DNA of 64,000 nt, taken from contig OY754327.1 of NCBI GenBank assembly GCA_963573305.1, positions 139,726,855 to 139,790,854 of the forward strand. The letters run 5' to 3'. A program made the position numbers and the translations under genes. Source of the DNA: Pyrrhosoma nymphula (taxonomy: Eukaryota; Arthropoda; Insecta; Odonata; Coenagrionidae). How positions within the stretch are numbered: position 1 is the first letter of the stretch; each line of letters opens with the position of its first letter. Positions 1 to 10,209 of the stretch are shown in pieces. The notes below the pieces were generated by a model. It searched no databases. It had not been told where the DNA came from and saw only the letters and a program-made list of their open reading frames with translations.

Positions 1-22
1 CATCCTCCTCTTCTCATCTCAC

Positions 23-114
23 GTTTCGGCGCGTGGTCGATGCCGGATAGGTCGCTCCAAGTAGTTGTAGTCGAAGTAGTAATTATGGGTGTCGACGGCT
101 GAGGTCATTTGCAT
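23..114 (-). CDS. Probable first coding exon of an unidentified minus-strand gene (partial)
   Basis: On the minus strand the first ATG of an open frame lies at 114-112, with A at -3, and a second in-frame ATG lies two codons on. The frame runs about 30 codons, reading MQMTSAVDTHNYYFDYNYLE and then RPIRHRPRAE, and reaches GAAAC followed by GTGAGATGAG. That is a good splice donor whose GT corresponds to plus-strand 22-21. Reading on would hit a stop at once, so the exon must be spliced. Most codons end in C or G (GCC, GTC, GAC, TTC, TAC, AAC), unlike the AT-rich surroundings, which favours real coding. I do not recognise the protein; the segment is rich in Tyr and Asp and then Arg and Pro. The rest of the gene would lie left of the window. 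It is divergent to the SCYL2 exon. The alternative is a chance open frame. Confidence 0.38.
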
Positions 115-960
115 CGTCAACGGCAGGTGGCTAGGGTTTGGCACGGGTTTTGGATGATTTAGGGAATGGAGGAAGAGTTGGGAAACCAGGCGTTGACATG
201 GGCCTATTCTTAACAAAAAACGCCTAGGGTTTTATAATTTTGAATTAGAGTTGACGAATGGATTACAGAGAATGAATTGCCCTCCAAAAGGCACCCGAGT
301 AGAAAGCGGGATTCCTCCTATATCACCGCCAACATTTGAACCGTATCTTTCGGTACATCATTTTATGGTCAATATTTTGGCATCTAAATCTCAGCTATTG
401 TTACACCCTAAGAGCCACTGCAAGATCATGGGACACCAGCCATCTTTATTCTAACATGAATAAAAAATTATTATTGCATACGCTATGATATTTTATATAC
501 ATTTATTGGTACTGTTACAGGGTCCAGTGGTCATCACCAATCGTAACAGGGGAAAGAGTTTTTACATCTTTCAGTCCAAGTTTCTATCTCCTTTATATTT
601 ATGATCAGGTTAATATACTAATGAATTTAGAGAGCGTTATAATTTCGTCAGACTAAGAATTTGTTTCGAATCCCCAGTACCTTTCGAAAAGTTTTAGCCA
701 AGGCCGAGATAAAGGGTCGGGAATGCACTGAAAATTTCTGCCGCCTAAAGGATACGAATCCGGACTCTAGGGGAAGCTGGTACCTTCGTCATCATGCAAC
801 CCAATCCCCTCTATCGCTTCAGTAGTTCCCTTCTCGCTATAGAAACCTCCACGGTCTCCCCTATACCCGATCTGAAATTGTTTCGCCAATGCTATGCCCT
901 CGAAGTCATTTACTTATAGCCATATAAGTCCCTTTCTACATGTCAATCGTTAGATAACTT
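115..960. promoter_or_regulatory. Intergenic region between two divergent gene starts
   Basis: This stretch separates the minus-strand exon from the CpG-rich SCYL2 leader and probably holds promoter elements for both. I see no convincing TATA box. Two tRNA B-box-like words occur, a plus-sense TTTCGAATCCCC near 664 and an antisense-type GGATACGAATCC near 763, suggesting a decayed tRNA-derived SINE at about 655-800. No coding region was recognised. Confidence 0.3.
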
Positions 961-999
961 AAATGTAATAGTGTTTTCTAAATCCCTACCACCTTCCGC

Positions 1000-2103
1000 C
1001 CGGTTCTCATTGCTCCATTCTTGTTCCAGGGGCCGCCACGCTCTCCTCTCCAAGCCAACGGAGTCATTAGGGGCGACTTCCGCAGAGGAGCGTCCGGCAC
1101 GAGAGCACCCCACGGAGCAACAGCAGCGACAGCCGCATCCGCCGCCGCCTCCTCAGCCATCCTCCTCCGCCTCCGTCTTCCTCCTCCGCGCCGCCCGATG
1201 GTAGACGGCCCCGCGGCGGGCGCTCCTTCTCCCGGGCCGCCCCCATTCCCTCCCCTCCTCCTAATCCCGCCCCCTCCTCCACCTCCACCGCCCCACCGCT
1301 CCTCCCGCCCTCCCTCCTCATCGTCCCACTCCACTTCCTCGTCCCCTCCTCCTTCCCTCCACCTCCTCCACACCCTCCTCCGCTAAGGCCGGGCGAGAGC
1401 GCCGCGCGCGGTGGGAGGAGGGGCCACGGAGGTGGGGCGGGGAGCGGGGGGGGCGGAGGGGTACGGAGATCCCGGCTCTCGTGCGGCGCGTCCCCCCGGG
1501 AGGCGCCGGCTGCCCCCCTGCCCCCCTGCCGCCGCACCTCCACCCCTGCCACCCGGGTCGCCGCTCTTGGATCGCGCCCTCCCGCCCCCGCCGCCCCGCT
1601 CGCCCTCCTCCGCCTCCCTGCCCCCTCCCTCCATACCTCCGCCCCCGCTACCCGCGCCGCCGCCACCTCCCGCGAGGCCCTCCGCCTTCGAAGTCTCCTC
1701 CGCCGCGGCCTCCGGGCCCTCGGCCGGCCCTCAGGCGACCCCCTCCTTCTCGTCCGCGGTCGCCCCCAGGCCCCGGCCCAACCAGGCCCGCCTCCCCCAA
1801 CCAGCGGCCCCCTGCGTCATCCGGGTCCCCGTGCCGCAAACCTCACGTCAGGCCTTACCCCCGACTCAGCAGCAGCAGCTGATCCAACAGCAGTTTCTTC
1901 AGTCTCAGCAGTTTCAGGCCCTTCCGCCGCCGCAGGCCCGGGTCCGCGGGGCCGTCGTCCCCCAGATCCAGGTCTCGCCCTCTCCGCGGTCGCCCGGCGG
2001 GTCCTTGTCCCCATTCCCTGCGCCCCCGCCTCCGACCCCCGCCTCACCCTCGTCCCCCGCCTCCTCTTCAGCGGCGGCCACAACTCCCATGCCGGCCGCC
2101 GCC
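1000..2103 (+). promoter_or_regulatory. CpG-rich promoter and 5' leader of the SCYL2 homologue
   Basis: This block is extremely GC- and CpG-rich, with many CCG, CCTCC and CCGCC runs, in strong contrast to the AT-rich window. It ends directly at the SCYL2 start codon and is best read as a CpG-island promoter plus 5' untranslated leader. From the stop at 1384-1386 the SCYL2 reading frame stays open to the start codon but contains no ATG before 2089. It translates to Pro/Ala/Ser-rich sequence and, at about 1861-1935, to a Gln-rich segment with QQQQ and QQQ runs. It could therefore encode an N-terminal extension through an upstream exon or a non-AUG start. No TATA box is evident. Confidence 0.6.
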
Positions 2104-2256
2104 ATGTTCTCCAAGTTCAAGTACGGTGGCGCGCCGCAGAATGTGCTCGACGGCAATCCCATAATGCAGTTCTTTGAGATCGGGAAGCAAACGGCGACGG
2201 CTGGACCCGAGCTTGTGTGGAAGATCCACGACGCGTACCGGAAGAGCGATGGGAAG
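2104..2256 (+). CDS. SCYL2: SCY1-like protein 2 (SCYL2) homologue, first coding exon
   Basis: The exon encodes 51 residues from an ATG in a strong context (GCCGCCGCCATGT) to GGGAAG, followed at once by the consensus donor GTGAGT; it ends in phase 0. The translation begins MFSKFKYGG and contains DGNPIMQFFEIGKQ, then TAGPELVWKIHDAYRKSDGK. This matches the N terminus of the SCYL2/CVAK104 family, whose members have GNPVTREF-like residues, a SAGPGL-like degenerate glycine loop, and then WKI(Y/F) and K(K/R)S. SCYL2 is known as a catalytically weak or inactive kinase-like protein that binds clathrin and AP complexes and acts in endosome-trans-Golgi traffic. Family knowledge says the rest of the kinase-like domain and HEAT repeats follow in later exons. 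An in-frame ATG at 2089 in a weaker context is an alternative start. No later exon was found here. The family call is firm; SCYL1 and SCYL3 fit less well. Confidence 0.82.
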
Positions 2257-2795
2257 GTGAGTCCCCAACTGATTTTGGGAGATATTATGGGAAGATAGGT
2301 AGAATGATATAGCACAGCTGGCTCCCTTAACTAATGAAACTTTTCGATCAGCGTAGTCCTACTTAGACCAAAATCCTAGATTGCACCCCAATCAGGTGGA
2401 CCTCAGAAATATGCCTGGGACCCATCGGTCATGATTACGACTTCTATTCTGTACCTCTACACCACAAATCGCGTATCTGTACTGGTACGTTTACCCCAGG
2501 TGTGGAATCGCTAGTATAGAAGGATACGAAGCTCTGGTGTGAGAAGAGTACTTGGTCTGTGGGTATGGTTGCAAACTCTCTTTCTCTGGAAATGAGGACT
2601 ATTATGTAAAAAAATGACAAATTTCAAGGGCACCTTTACTTAAAATTCCATGCTACATATTGTTTTCTATTTTATAGAGTTCGGCTTCCCTAGAAGAAAT
2701 AGGTCCAGATATTAGGTGCTCCTACAGTTGAGTCAATATCGCATCGTCTATCCTAATACTTTAATCCTCAAAAAGCCTTCGCATCCCTTCCCTAG

Positions 2796-2863
2796 GCGGG
2801 ATGTGAACCTGCAACCTTCGCTTTGCCTGGCCTGGTCACTATCAACCTGTATACCTAGGCCGA
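2796..2863 (-). mobile_element. tRNA-derived SINE head (decayed)
   Basis: On the minus strand this stretch of about 68 bases resembles the 3' two-thirds of a tRNA. The plus strand shows GGGATGTGAACCTGCAACC, an inverted B box and T-arm, followed by anticodon-arm-like sequence. I cannot fold a complete cloverleaf, so this is called a tRNA-derived SINE fragment, not a tRNA gene. Confidence 0.4.
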
Positions 2864-2869
2864 TGCTTC

Positions 2870-5560
2870 ACAGCCCTCACCTTAATGACAATAAGATTGA
2901 AAATTTTAAGACCCAAAGTTCAGAACATAACACAAAATTTCACGGCAGAAATCACGGCATGTCCGGAAAAATTAGAACGGTTGCCAGCCTTGCCTGAGAG
3001 GGGACTGTCCCAAAATTGAGAGGCCCAACATGTGTATGAAAAAGAACACTGGGGGACAAAAAGCACTCCCTCAGAGCTAACAATGAGGCAGGAAGTCATT
3101 CTACGTTGCTCTTCTTCAAAATTCCTCTCCAATAATGGTTTACGTTAAAGGAACTCGGTGGGGGGTGGGGAAGAGGGCAAGACTTTTTAGGGGGCTCGAG
3201 CCTCTGCGGCTACCCCACCTATGCGCCCGCCTGTGATACGAAGGGAAGGAACATGCCCGAGTCGGTCGCTTTTTGAACGGGATCCGGGAAAATTGATGAA
3301 AATGATTAACAATAAACAAAATAAAAGGAGACACGTTCTTTTTGGAAGTAACTGAGACTCGCATCAGATCCCGGATGTATTTTACGGAGCACGAATAAGC
3401 CAAAAATGAAATTAAATTGAACATGGGCAAGAATAGTGCGATTTCCAGTTCAGGGAGCCATTTAATGAATAGTTAACAGATCTGTTGAAGAGAACACATT
3501 TCCTATGTTTACAAGGCTTAAGGGATTTACCGGCGGTTTTCAATGAACATGCCATTCATAATTTAGTCTTCTGCCCTCCCCCCAAGGGTGCTCTAATTCC
3601 TGCGGAAGATAAATTTCAGTTTTAATGCATCCATTAAACTGTAATTTCTCTAAGAGCTCGCTATTTCCCGAGCAGTTATATATATTTCAACTGCTGAGAG
3701 CTTGTTGGTTATAACTATAAACATTTGCAATATTTAATAAAACAAGACACGTTTAAAGATGACTTAATTTCGTTTATATCTTGGTTTAATCTTAGGAGTC
3801 GTCCTCATTTTTTTCTGCCAACGGACTCCAATAAACTTAGGGAATAAAGACTACGCCCTGAGAATGGAATATTTTCGTATGAATTACGATAGGAGTAGGC
3901 TGTCTAGTAAGTATATTCCACTTCTAATAGAGCCACCATTTTTTATGTGGAGAAATGCATCAGACATGAAAACTTACACTGTAGGGCACGAGCCGTCATT
4001 AAAAATGCTTAAGGTATACGCATATGGAAAGGTTACAATAGGTAGGTATGTATGCTAGGAAACAGAAGTATTACTATGCCTTAAAACACTATATAGTGTT
4101 ATATAAATGGACCTTTTCATAACCGATTGAAACACGTGTTACCTGCTCCAGTTTATATTTAAATGAATCAGTAAAATTTTCTCAAGATATAAACCTTTTT
4201 GGTGGATCAATCGGCCTCTTATTCCGAATTCTGAATGAAGTGGAGGGAAAACTAAAGACGCTTTCGAATATTAAAAGCTCAACGAATAATTATTTCGGTG
4301 GAATATAATGAAAAGAGCCAGGAAATCATACTTTATTTTTCAATTTTAACTGCCTCTCTTGGAGGCCTATTATGGAGCTGCGATTCAGTTCAAGGCTTAA
4401 GAGCCCCAAGCATCATTGGATGGGTACCGATGGGACGAATAAAACCTTTCGAATATTTCGACCTAATAACTGATCTCTTACTTTTGAGGAAACATTTCTA
4501 TATATCATTTAACAACAAAAAAATATTGTTTTTGATATTCAAAGGGAGGTAAATCTGCCTCTGAACAAAGCCCAATTGTTTACATTTATTGTATTACATA
4601 TTAAAGAAGAAAACTGAAAGAAAAATGCCTAATCTCTCTTATGTTCAACAAAATCAGATAAAAAATGAACGGAAAGATGAGATGTTGATGGTTCTAATAA
4701 AAAACGGTCGAGTTCGGAAGAAGAGGATGTTCTACCGAAGTATGAATGAAATTAACATATATTCCTAGGGAAGAAGCTTTTTCCTGCCAATCCAGGAAAA
4801 CTGAAGCATTTTTCGGAATACTTCTGGCCGAAAAGTAATCCCTGCTAGTCAAAGGGATTAGCTTTCAAATAAAAGCATCCAGTCTATCTTTAAAATCTAT
4901 CGCTGGTAACGTTTTACAGCAGAAGAAAGGTACTTTTGTCTTTTATTTAGTCAAACTTGATCTGAGTCCTTCATTTTCCTTTGAAGGAAGTCCAAAGCGA
5001 TCTCTAATCACAGGAAACCATAGTGAAGTACTGCAAGGTTTATTTAGGGTGAGTAGATATGACGATAGCATTTCTGGAGACAAGAACAAAGCTAATTGTG
5101 AGGCAGTGATACGACAAGTTATTAAGGCTCAGGTTTAACGACAGGGATCAATCAATACAATATTTATATCAATAGATTAAATAGTCATTTTAAAACTGGA
5201 TATAATGTCAATGTCGCGATTATGTTTCTGTTACTGCTACACTGCGGTCTTGCTTTAAATGCTTGTTCTTTTTTAAGTTCTGAGAGCGATCCTGTTCATT
5301 ACTTGTTTTACGCTTTGACTGAATGTCAAATAGTCTTTGCAGATCCTTAGAGAAAGCGAAACCTTAAAACAGAATCTCAAATCCTTTATTTTAATAAAGT
5401 AGCGCATGACGGTATAAACCGTGGTGAAACGTAATGTCGCTCTTGGGGGTAAGTAGACTTTACGATAGTGGTTATGTCCTGAAAGTGACTAATTGCAGGT
5501 AATCGAAAGATAATTTAACAGCACTGAATATGCCTCTGGGACTATAATACCCGGGTTGCG
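2870..5560. other. AT-rich non-coding stretch
   Basis: No coding exon, complete repeat or tRNA was recognised here. Small open frames at 3864-4058 and 4298-4552 have no recognisable motifs or codon bias and are treated as chance. Confidence 0.5.
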
Positions 5561-5563
5561 GAC

Positions 5564-5575
5564 CTTGTGTTACAG
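5564..5575 (+). repeat. Left 12-bp target-site duplication of foldback insertion 1
   Basis: The 12-mer CTTGTGTTACAG abuts the first base of the inverted repeat and recurs exactly at 5805-5816. Confidence 0.6.
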
Positions 5576-5804
5576 ATCACATGGTAGCTTTCGGGATAAC
5601 TTCCGCGTTGTGCCATTTTTCTGACGACAGTTTCGCGAGCGTTCCAGCTCGCTTCTTCAGTCTGAAGCGTGCTGGAAGCGACTTCAGACCTGAAGAAGCG
5701 AGCTGGAGCGCTCGCGAAACTGTCGTCAGAAAAATGGCACAACGCGGAAGTTATCCCGAAAGCTACCATGTGATGAAATCACTCCGCGGAAGCTTTCACC
5801 AAAA
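5576..5804 (+). mobile_element. Foldback insertion 1, probable Penelope-like (PLE) 3' fragment with inverted arm
   Basis: A left arm (5576-5667) and a right arm (5682-5774) are inverted copies that differ by one substitution and one base of length, around a 14-bp loop. A 30-bp tail that is not part of the palindrome follows, and the unit sits between 12-bp direct repeats. An inverted partial copy at one end, a one-sided tail and a short target duplication are known for 5'-truncated Penelope-like insertions. The tail (CCGCGGAAGCTTTCACCAA) loosely resembles the tail of the coding PLE insertion at 36389-36919, and both right arms hold a hammerhead-like core. No protein-coding part remains; frames through the arms read similarly on both strands only because the sequence is a palindrome. 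A MITE is the alternative. Confidence 0.55.
5687..5727 (+). ncRNA. Hammerhead-ribozyme-like core in the right arm of insertion 1
   Basis: The order is CTGAAGA (5690-5696), one extra A, GCGAGC paired with GCTCGC across a 6-base loop (stem II), GAAA (5716-5719), and CTGTC or GTC as cleavage-triplet candidates. GAC before the core can pair with GTC after it as a short stem I. Stem III would be only two pairs. The hammerhead consensus is CUGANGA, stem II, GAAA; the single extra base before stem II departs from it. The left arm holds the same core on the minus strand (5623-5660). Confidence 0.4.
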
Positions 5805-5816
5805 CTTGTGTTACAG
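5805..5816 (+). repeat. Right 12-bp target-site duplication of foldback insertion 1
   Basis: Exact copy of the 12-mer at 5564-5575, directly after the AAAA-ending tail. Confidence 0.6.
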
Positions 5817-5819
5817 GTG

Positions 5820-8520
5820 TTCCATCGCGCACATGCTAACAATTGAATAACTGTAATATTAACAGAAAAACCATATTCACCTTAAGTTGGTACTAATAGG
5901 TCCATTAAGCGCATTGTAGTGATATTGGGAGATCGAAAAGATGTTTATTTCTTATTCAAAACTTGCAACATTAAAATGTAAAGTTTGCTAATTTCAGTGT
6001 GAAAGAAAATGTCAAAATCTTAAATGCGTGGCGAAATATGCTATGGTTTTGCCGCAGACTAGTATAACGTTTTTGAAGAAAGTCGATACATTTTTAATAG
6101 TTCTCTCATCACGGAGTTTATGGACTATTCTTTTTCGTTATATTTTGACGCACAACGTATTGTAGCTGTCGATTAGATATGTCTGCGCCCGGCGCTTTAA
6201 CGGTCCAGCCCACCCAAACAAAATATAATTTTAATAATTGTGACCGTATGCTTTAGACTTTAGACTGCATCAAACTTCAGAGCTCTTGGATTCTGGAGTC
6301 ATCGATTTATTTATCAACTCCATAGTGAGAAGACCTGAGTGTAACTTCATCATTAATGTCCTCCATGGCGATGTATCCTCAGTTAGTTGCGTTATATCAT
6401 TTTATGTTAAAAACATGCTTTGATAATAATGATACGCGAATGAAGGTAGATGATTGGCAGAAATTGTTTGCTTGGAACAAAAGAAGGCGGAAATAAAAGA
6501 TTTCCAACAAATGAATTCGGAATGAGTCTCATATGCTCTATTTTTTGTTATGTTAAAGAGGATTTCAGCTAAAGCAGTTGAGAAGTTATTTCAAATATGT
6601 TTTAAGTACAAATCTGTAATCACATGTCCTATGATATAAACACTCGTTCGGCACTAGATCTCATTTCCCAACAGTTTAACGTTATCAGATGCAACTCAAT
6701 GTCATTGGCACTAAGGAGCGTACTCTTAAGGGAAATATTTCGAAAAGCCACTGAAAACCACGCTATAATATTGTGTGCTTTCGACTACCCCCTCAACACA
6801 TAAATGCATTTTGGCCATCAATCTCTCATGAGTCAGCTCCTGTTTTAATCTGTCTTTTTTTAGGCCGTCCACACTACCCACCCTTTCCGACCCTCTATCG
6901 CACTCGCCAATATTCTACTCTCGACTTTTATCATATCGGCCTACGCTTCCCAATGTACTCCTTAAATATGCAGGTTTCTGTTCGAACATGTGTCATGTTC
7001 CCCTCATTTATAGCCTCATTTTATAGGATTCATCATCATTCCATGCTTCTCACACTAATTTTAATCGTCTAAACATAACATAAGTCTCTTAGCTAACTGG
7101 TTATGCACTACCTCATCGGGATTAAACTTTATCCGGAATAGGGAAATTCTTTATTTGCCTCAGCCTGATATTCCTGATCCCATGCCCTTCCATGATATTT
7201 TCACTACATTTCTGCAATGAATTAGGTTTTTATCACAATGATATTTAATAAGTCGCCAACAATGTCCACTTGCTTGACCGTATATGTCTTTTCATATTTT
7301 TCTCATGTGTTCTTCGCACCAATTAAGTCAATCATTTTCTTAGCTGTTGTAAAAATTGACTGTGCACCGTTACGTGACAAATATGTCCTTCATGCAAGTA
7401 ACTATTCAGTGGTTTTCAGAGCGCACAAGTATTCATCAGCCAAAAACACCTATGCACTCAATGCCATGCATGAAATCAATGAAAATTATATATGCGTAGT
7501 TATAATTTGTACCCACCTATCTGTGAAGGTAGAATTTATTTTGGAAGTTTTCCACTAAAAATCCGCTCTCTGCCCCACTATGTTAAAATAAAAGTCACGA
7601 TCACTTATTCAGATTCAACGTCGTTTTACTACCTAACCAAATATGATTTTTTTAAAATTAAAGGCTAGCTTTTAAAAATTTATTCATTGCGCAGAACCTT
7701 GAAATATTGAGCAGGAGATATTAGATTTTGCCCGTAGTTTATGCATCCAAAATGAATATTTTGTAAAAGGTAGCACCATTGAAAAAAATATTATCTTATC
7801 CAACATCAAGGCATTAAAAATCAATCAAAGATTCAGGAGAGTATTCACCAAAAATTCCATTCCAATTCAATAATATGAAGTCGCTTCACTTTTGAATTTT
7901 TGGATTCCATCAGAGGGTACTCACTTGAATATGGATATAAGGAAATTCAACACTGGTAGGATACTCGGTGATATTCAAAACATACAATTTCTTTCAGAAG
8001 AGCTCAAGAATTATTGAATCGACAAGTTCAATGGTAGATTACTCAAGTCGCAAGACAATTGTTCTTATGAGTGCTCGGAAATTTTCGCCTCGCATTCAAT
8101 CTTGGACGCTCTTAGTTCACAAAAGCGAAAACTGCATGATAAAGAACTGGTGATTGGGGAACGTGACCGGCTCGTAAGATCATTCCTGAAATTATGGTCG
8201 GGTTGGTATGTTAATATAGAAGGGGTTATTTTGTAATTGCAAGAGGAGAGGAGATACGGACCTTCTAAACACATGCACATGTAAACCTCCACCGGGATTC
8301 TGAAATCTCTGCCAGGAGTCTCACTCGGGCCCTAGAGAAACGTATCCGCACTCTAGCCACGAGACCCCTCTACAACTTATACAATATTGCAAATAAAATG
8401 CTTCGACTGCCAGGGCCTCAGACAGATTCTCTATCGTAGGGTTGGAGGAATATCCATCAGTCAAATTCACCACATGAGCTACGTCTCCGAGACAAAAAAT
8501 TAGCTCAACTAAGTGAAATT
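5820..8520. other. AT-rich non-coding stretch
   Basis: No exon or complete element was recognised. The open frames at 6773-7072 and 7238-7558 show no conserved motifs. Confidence 0.5.
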
Positions 8521-8521
8521 T

Positions 8522-8562
8522 CATATTTTAGTTCAGTTGGTTGTTTTATCAACTAAAATATG
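8522..8562. repeat. Short hairpin with 12-bp perfect arms
   Basis: CATATTTTAGTT at 8522-8533 is exactly inverted at 8551-8562, with a 17-base loop. No family was recognised. Confidence 0.6.
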
Positions 8563-9099
8563 CATCTTCGCGTTATTAATACTGCCTAATAGGATGTTTT
8601 GCGTTAAGATCCAAAGGCCCAAAGGGGGATCGAAAGGATTTGCTAGCCCGGGGTGAATCTTACGCATTTATACAATGAGAATATCTTACACCACGGTCAA
8701 TTTCAAGCAAACTCAAAGTGAGGTCGTGGCTAGATCATATTTAATCCTCACTATTAATGGAAAAATAGAATATTTAAAGGTAAATAGATGTTTAAAAAAA
8801 TATTATTACTTCATATTTGGAAATATCAAATATATTCGGGATGGTATTTGATAGCCTTGCCCCACATTTTTTCACAAACTTCAAATATTCAATGCGCCAT
8901 GTATTTGATATTTATTAACTCCAAGGACTATTAAAAAAACTATTTGTCCTCCTCTAGCTTCCCAAAAATCATGAGAATCGAAGATAGCTGAGCCACGAGA
9001 GCAGGGCTGAGTTTGCATGAAATCACCCCAATCTTTAATTAACCATGAAGTCCCCATGGCTACAAAAATCGACCCATCTTTTTTTGTTTCCAATAAATG

Positions 9100-9170
9100 A
9101 AACTCCCAGATTTGAATCTGGGATCCAGCGGTTGGTAGACGACCATTTGAGATACCATTCCCTGATGTAC
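9100..9170 (-). mobile_element. tRNA-like SINE fragment (weak)
   Basis: The plus strand reads CCCAGATTTGAATCTGGGAT, an inverted T-arm with B-box-like TTGAATC, followed by arm-like sequence. It is short, so a chance match cannot be excluded. Confidence 0.25.
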
Positions 9171-9539
9171 TAGCTTACAAACACGCTCGAATGGTATATG
9201 CCTAGAATGGATTTTTGGAATGTTAGCAATTACACCTATAATGCAAACTCCCGCGACCTTTTTTCAAAATGCTCACCGTGGTCTCGGTGCATATCCCTCA
9301 AGTCTAAAATTATCCGAAAATATTAAAAATCGTTCTAAGGGCACATGGATCGAAGGGAGCAAAGCAATTAATCGCCAATTGTGGCGAGTAATTGGGAAAC
9401 TGGGCGTGTAATTTGAAAACGTGCGCTTCGCTCCACACATTCCAATTGGTGAGCAGTCAGCGGATACTTGCTTGATGGCGTGGTGAGAGTGCCAAGAGGA
9501 TGGATAGGTGATCGACCCATTTTATACACCGCGAGTCGC

Positions 9540-9680
9540 GTAAGTAGGAAGGTGATCGAGATGACTCTTGTGGCCGGGACTACGCATCCTATCCTGAGGT
9601 CCCAAGTTTGAATTCCGACAGCGAAGGAGATTGTCAGCGGATCTCTATTTTAGCCCTTAGTGGAGAGGACAGCTTTTTGC
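9540..9680 (+). mobile_element. tRNA-derived SINE fragment
   Basis: A B-box-like GTTTGAATTCC lies at 9606-9616, preceded by CTGAGGTCCCAA as in the anticodon-to-T-arm region of a tRNA and followed by an unrelated body. The A box is not clear. Confidence 0.4.
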
Positions 9681-9866
9681 GGTATATTTTTATATTTAAA
9701 TTACTTTAATGAAGAATCAGGGGCGCGATCACGGTTCTCCATAACGCATGCGCTCGCGTCGACGTTATCTTTCAATTGCGCTCATGAGAGCGAAAACGTG
9801 ATTGCCATTCAAAGAACTGCGGAACTGGCCGCGCAGTAGCTTTAACGGAGTCACCCGCTGATGGAC

Positions 9867-9978
9867 ACACAATTGCGTGAAATTCACAGAAAAAAATCGG
9901 CGCGAAATCGAGGAGTCTGGGTTCGAATCCCAGTCCAGGCGAATGATTTTTTTCACTGTGAATTTCACACAATTGTGA
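9867..9978 (-). mobile_element. Hairpin SINE-like element, copy A
   Basis: The outer arms read CACACAATTGCGTGAAATTC at the left and an inverted match at the right, with A/T-rich inner arms ending in GATTTTTTTC. The loop contains a perfect tRNA-type T-arm word, GGGTTCGAATCCCAG, on the plus strand. Read on the minus strand, the element is followed by GCGGGTGACTCCGT, which also follows copy B at 17193-17274. The arm motif CACAGTG, poly-A, ATCATTCGCC is shared with the copies near 34080 and 48245, so this is a dispersed family. Confidence 0.55.
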
Positions 9979-10133
9979 TTGTCATTCTTTAAATTTTGTC
10001 AGGTTCTTGAAATCACTAGTTTTAATTGACGGAGGGCGTTCTTAGGACGGTATATCTGAGCATTGACCCTCTAGAGCGGTTTGTGTTTTGGATAACGCAA
10101 ACGACAGCGCAAAAGAATGAACCGTGATTCCAC

Positions 10134-10205
10134 CCCAGGTTTTAATGGTGGGTAGAGCAGTACTTGATTTTCATCCCGAGGCGAGGGCCCAAATATGAAT
10201 AACGG
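10134..10205 (+). mobile_element. tRNA-derived SINE head (degenerate)
   Basis: An A-box-like TGGTGGGTAGAGCAGT (10146-10161) is followed about 40 bases on by CCCAAATATGAATAAC, a decayed B box. Spacing and order fit a tRNA-derived head. Confidence 0.35.
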
Positions 10206-10209
10206 CTGT

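Noticed and set aside
978..2315. Several overlapping frames on both strands of the CpG-rich region (up to 199 codons)
   Set aside because: Very GC-rich DNA has few stops in any frame; these frames are Gly/Arg/Pro-rich and only the SCYL2 frame has family-specific motifs and a splice donor.
5542..5850. Similar proteins encoded on both strands at the foldback
   Set aside because: A palindrome necessarily gives matching frames on both strands.
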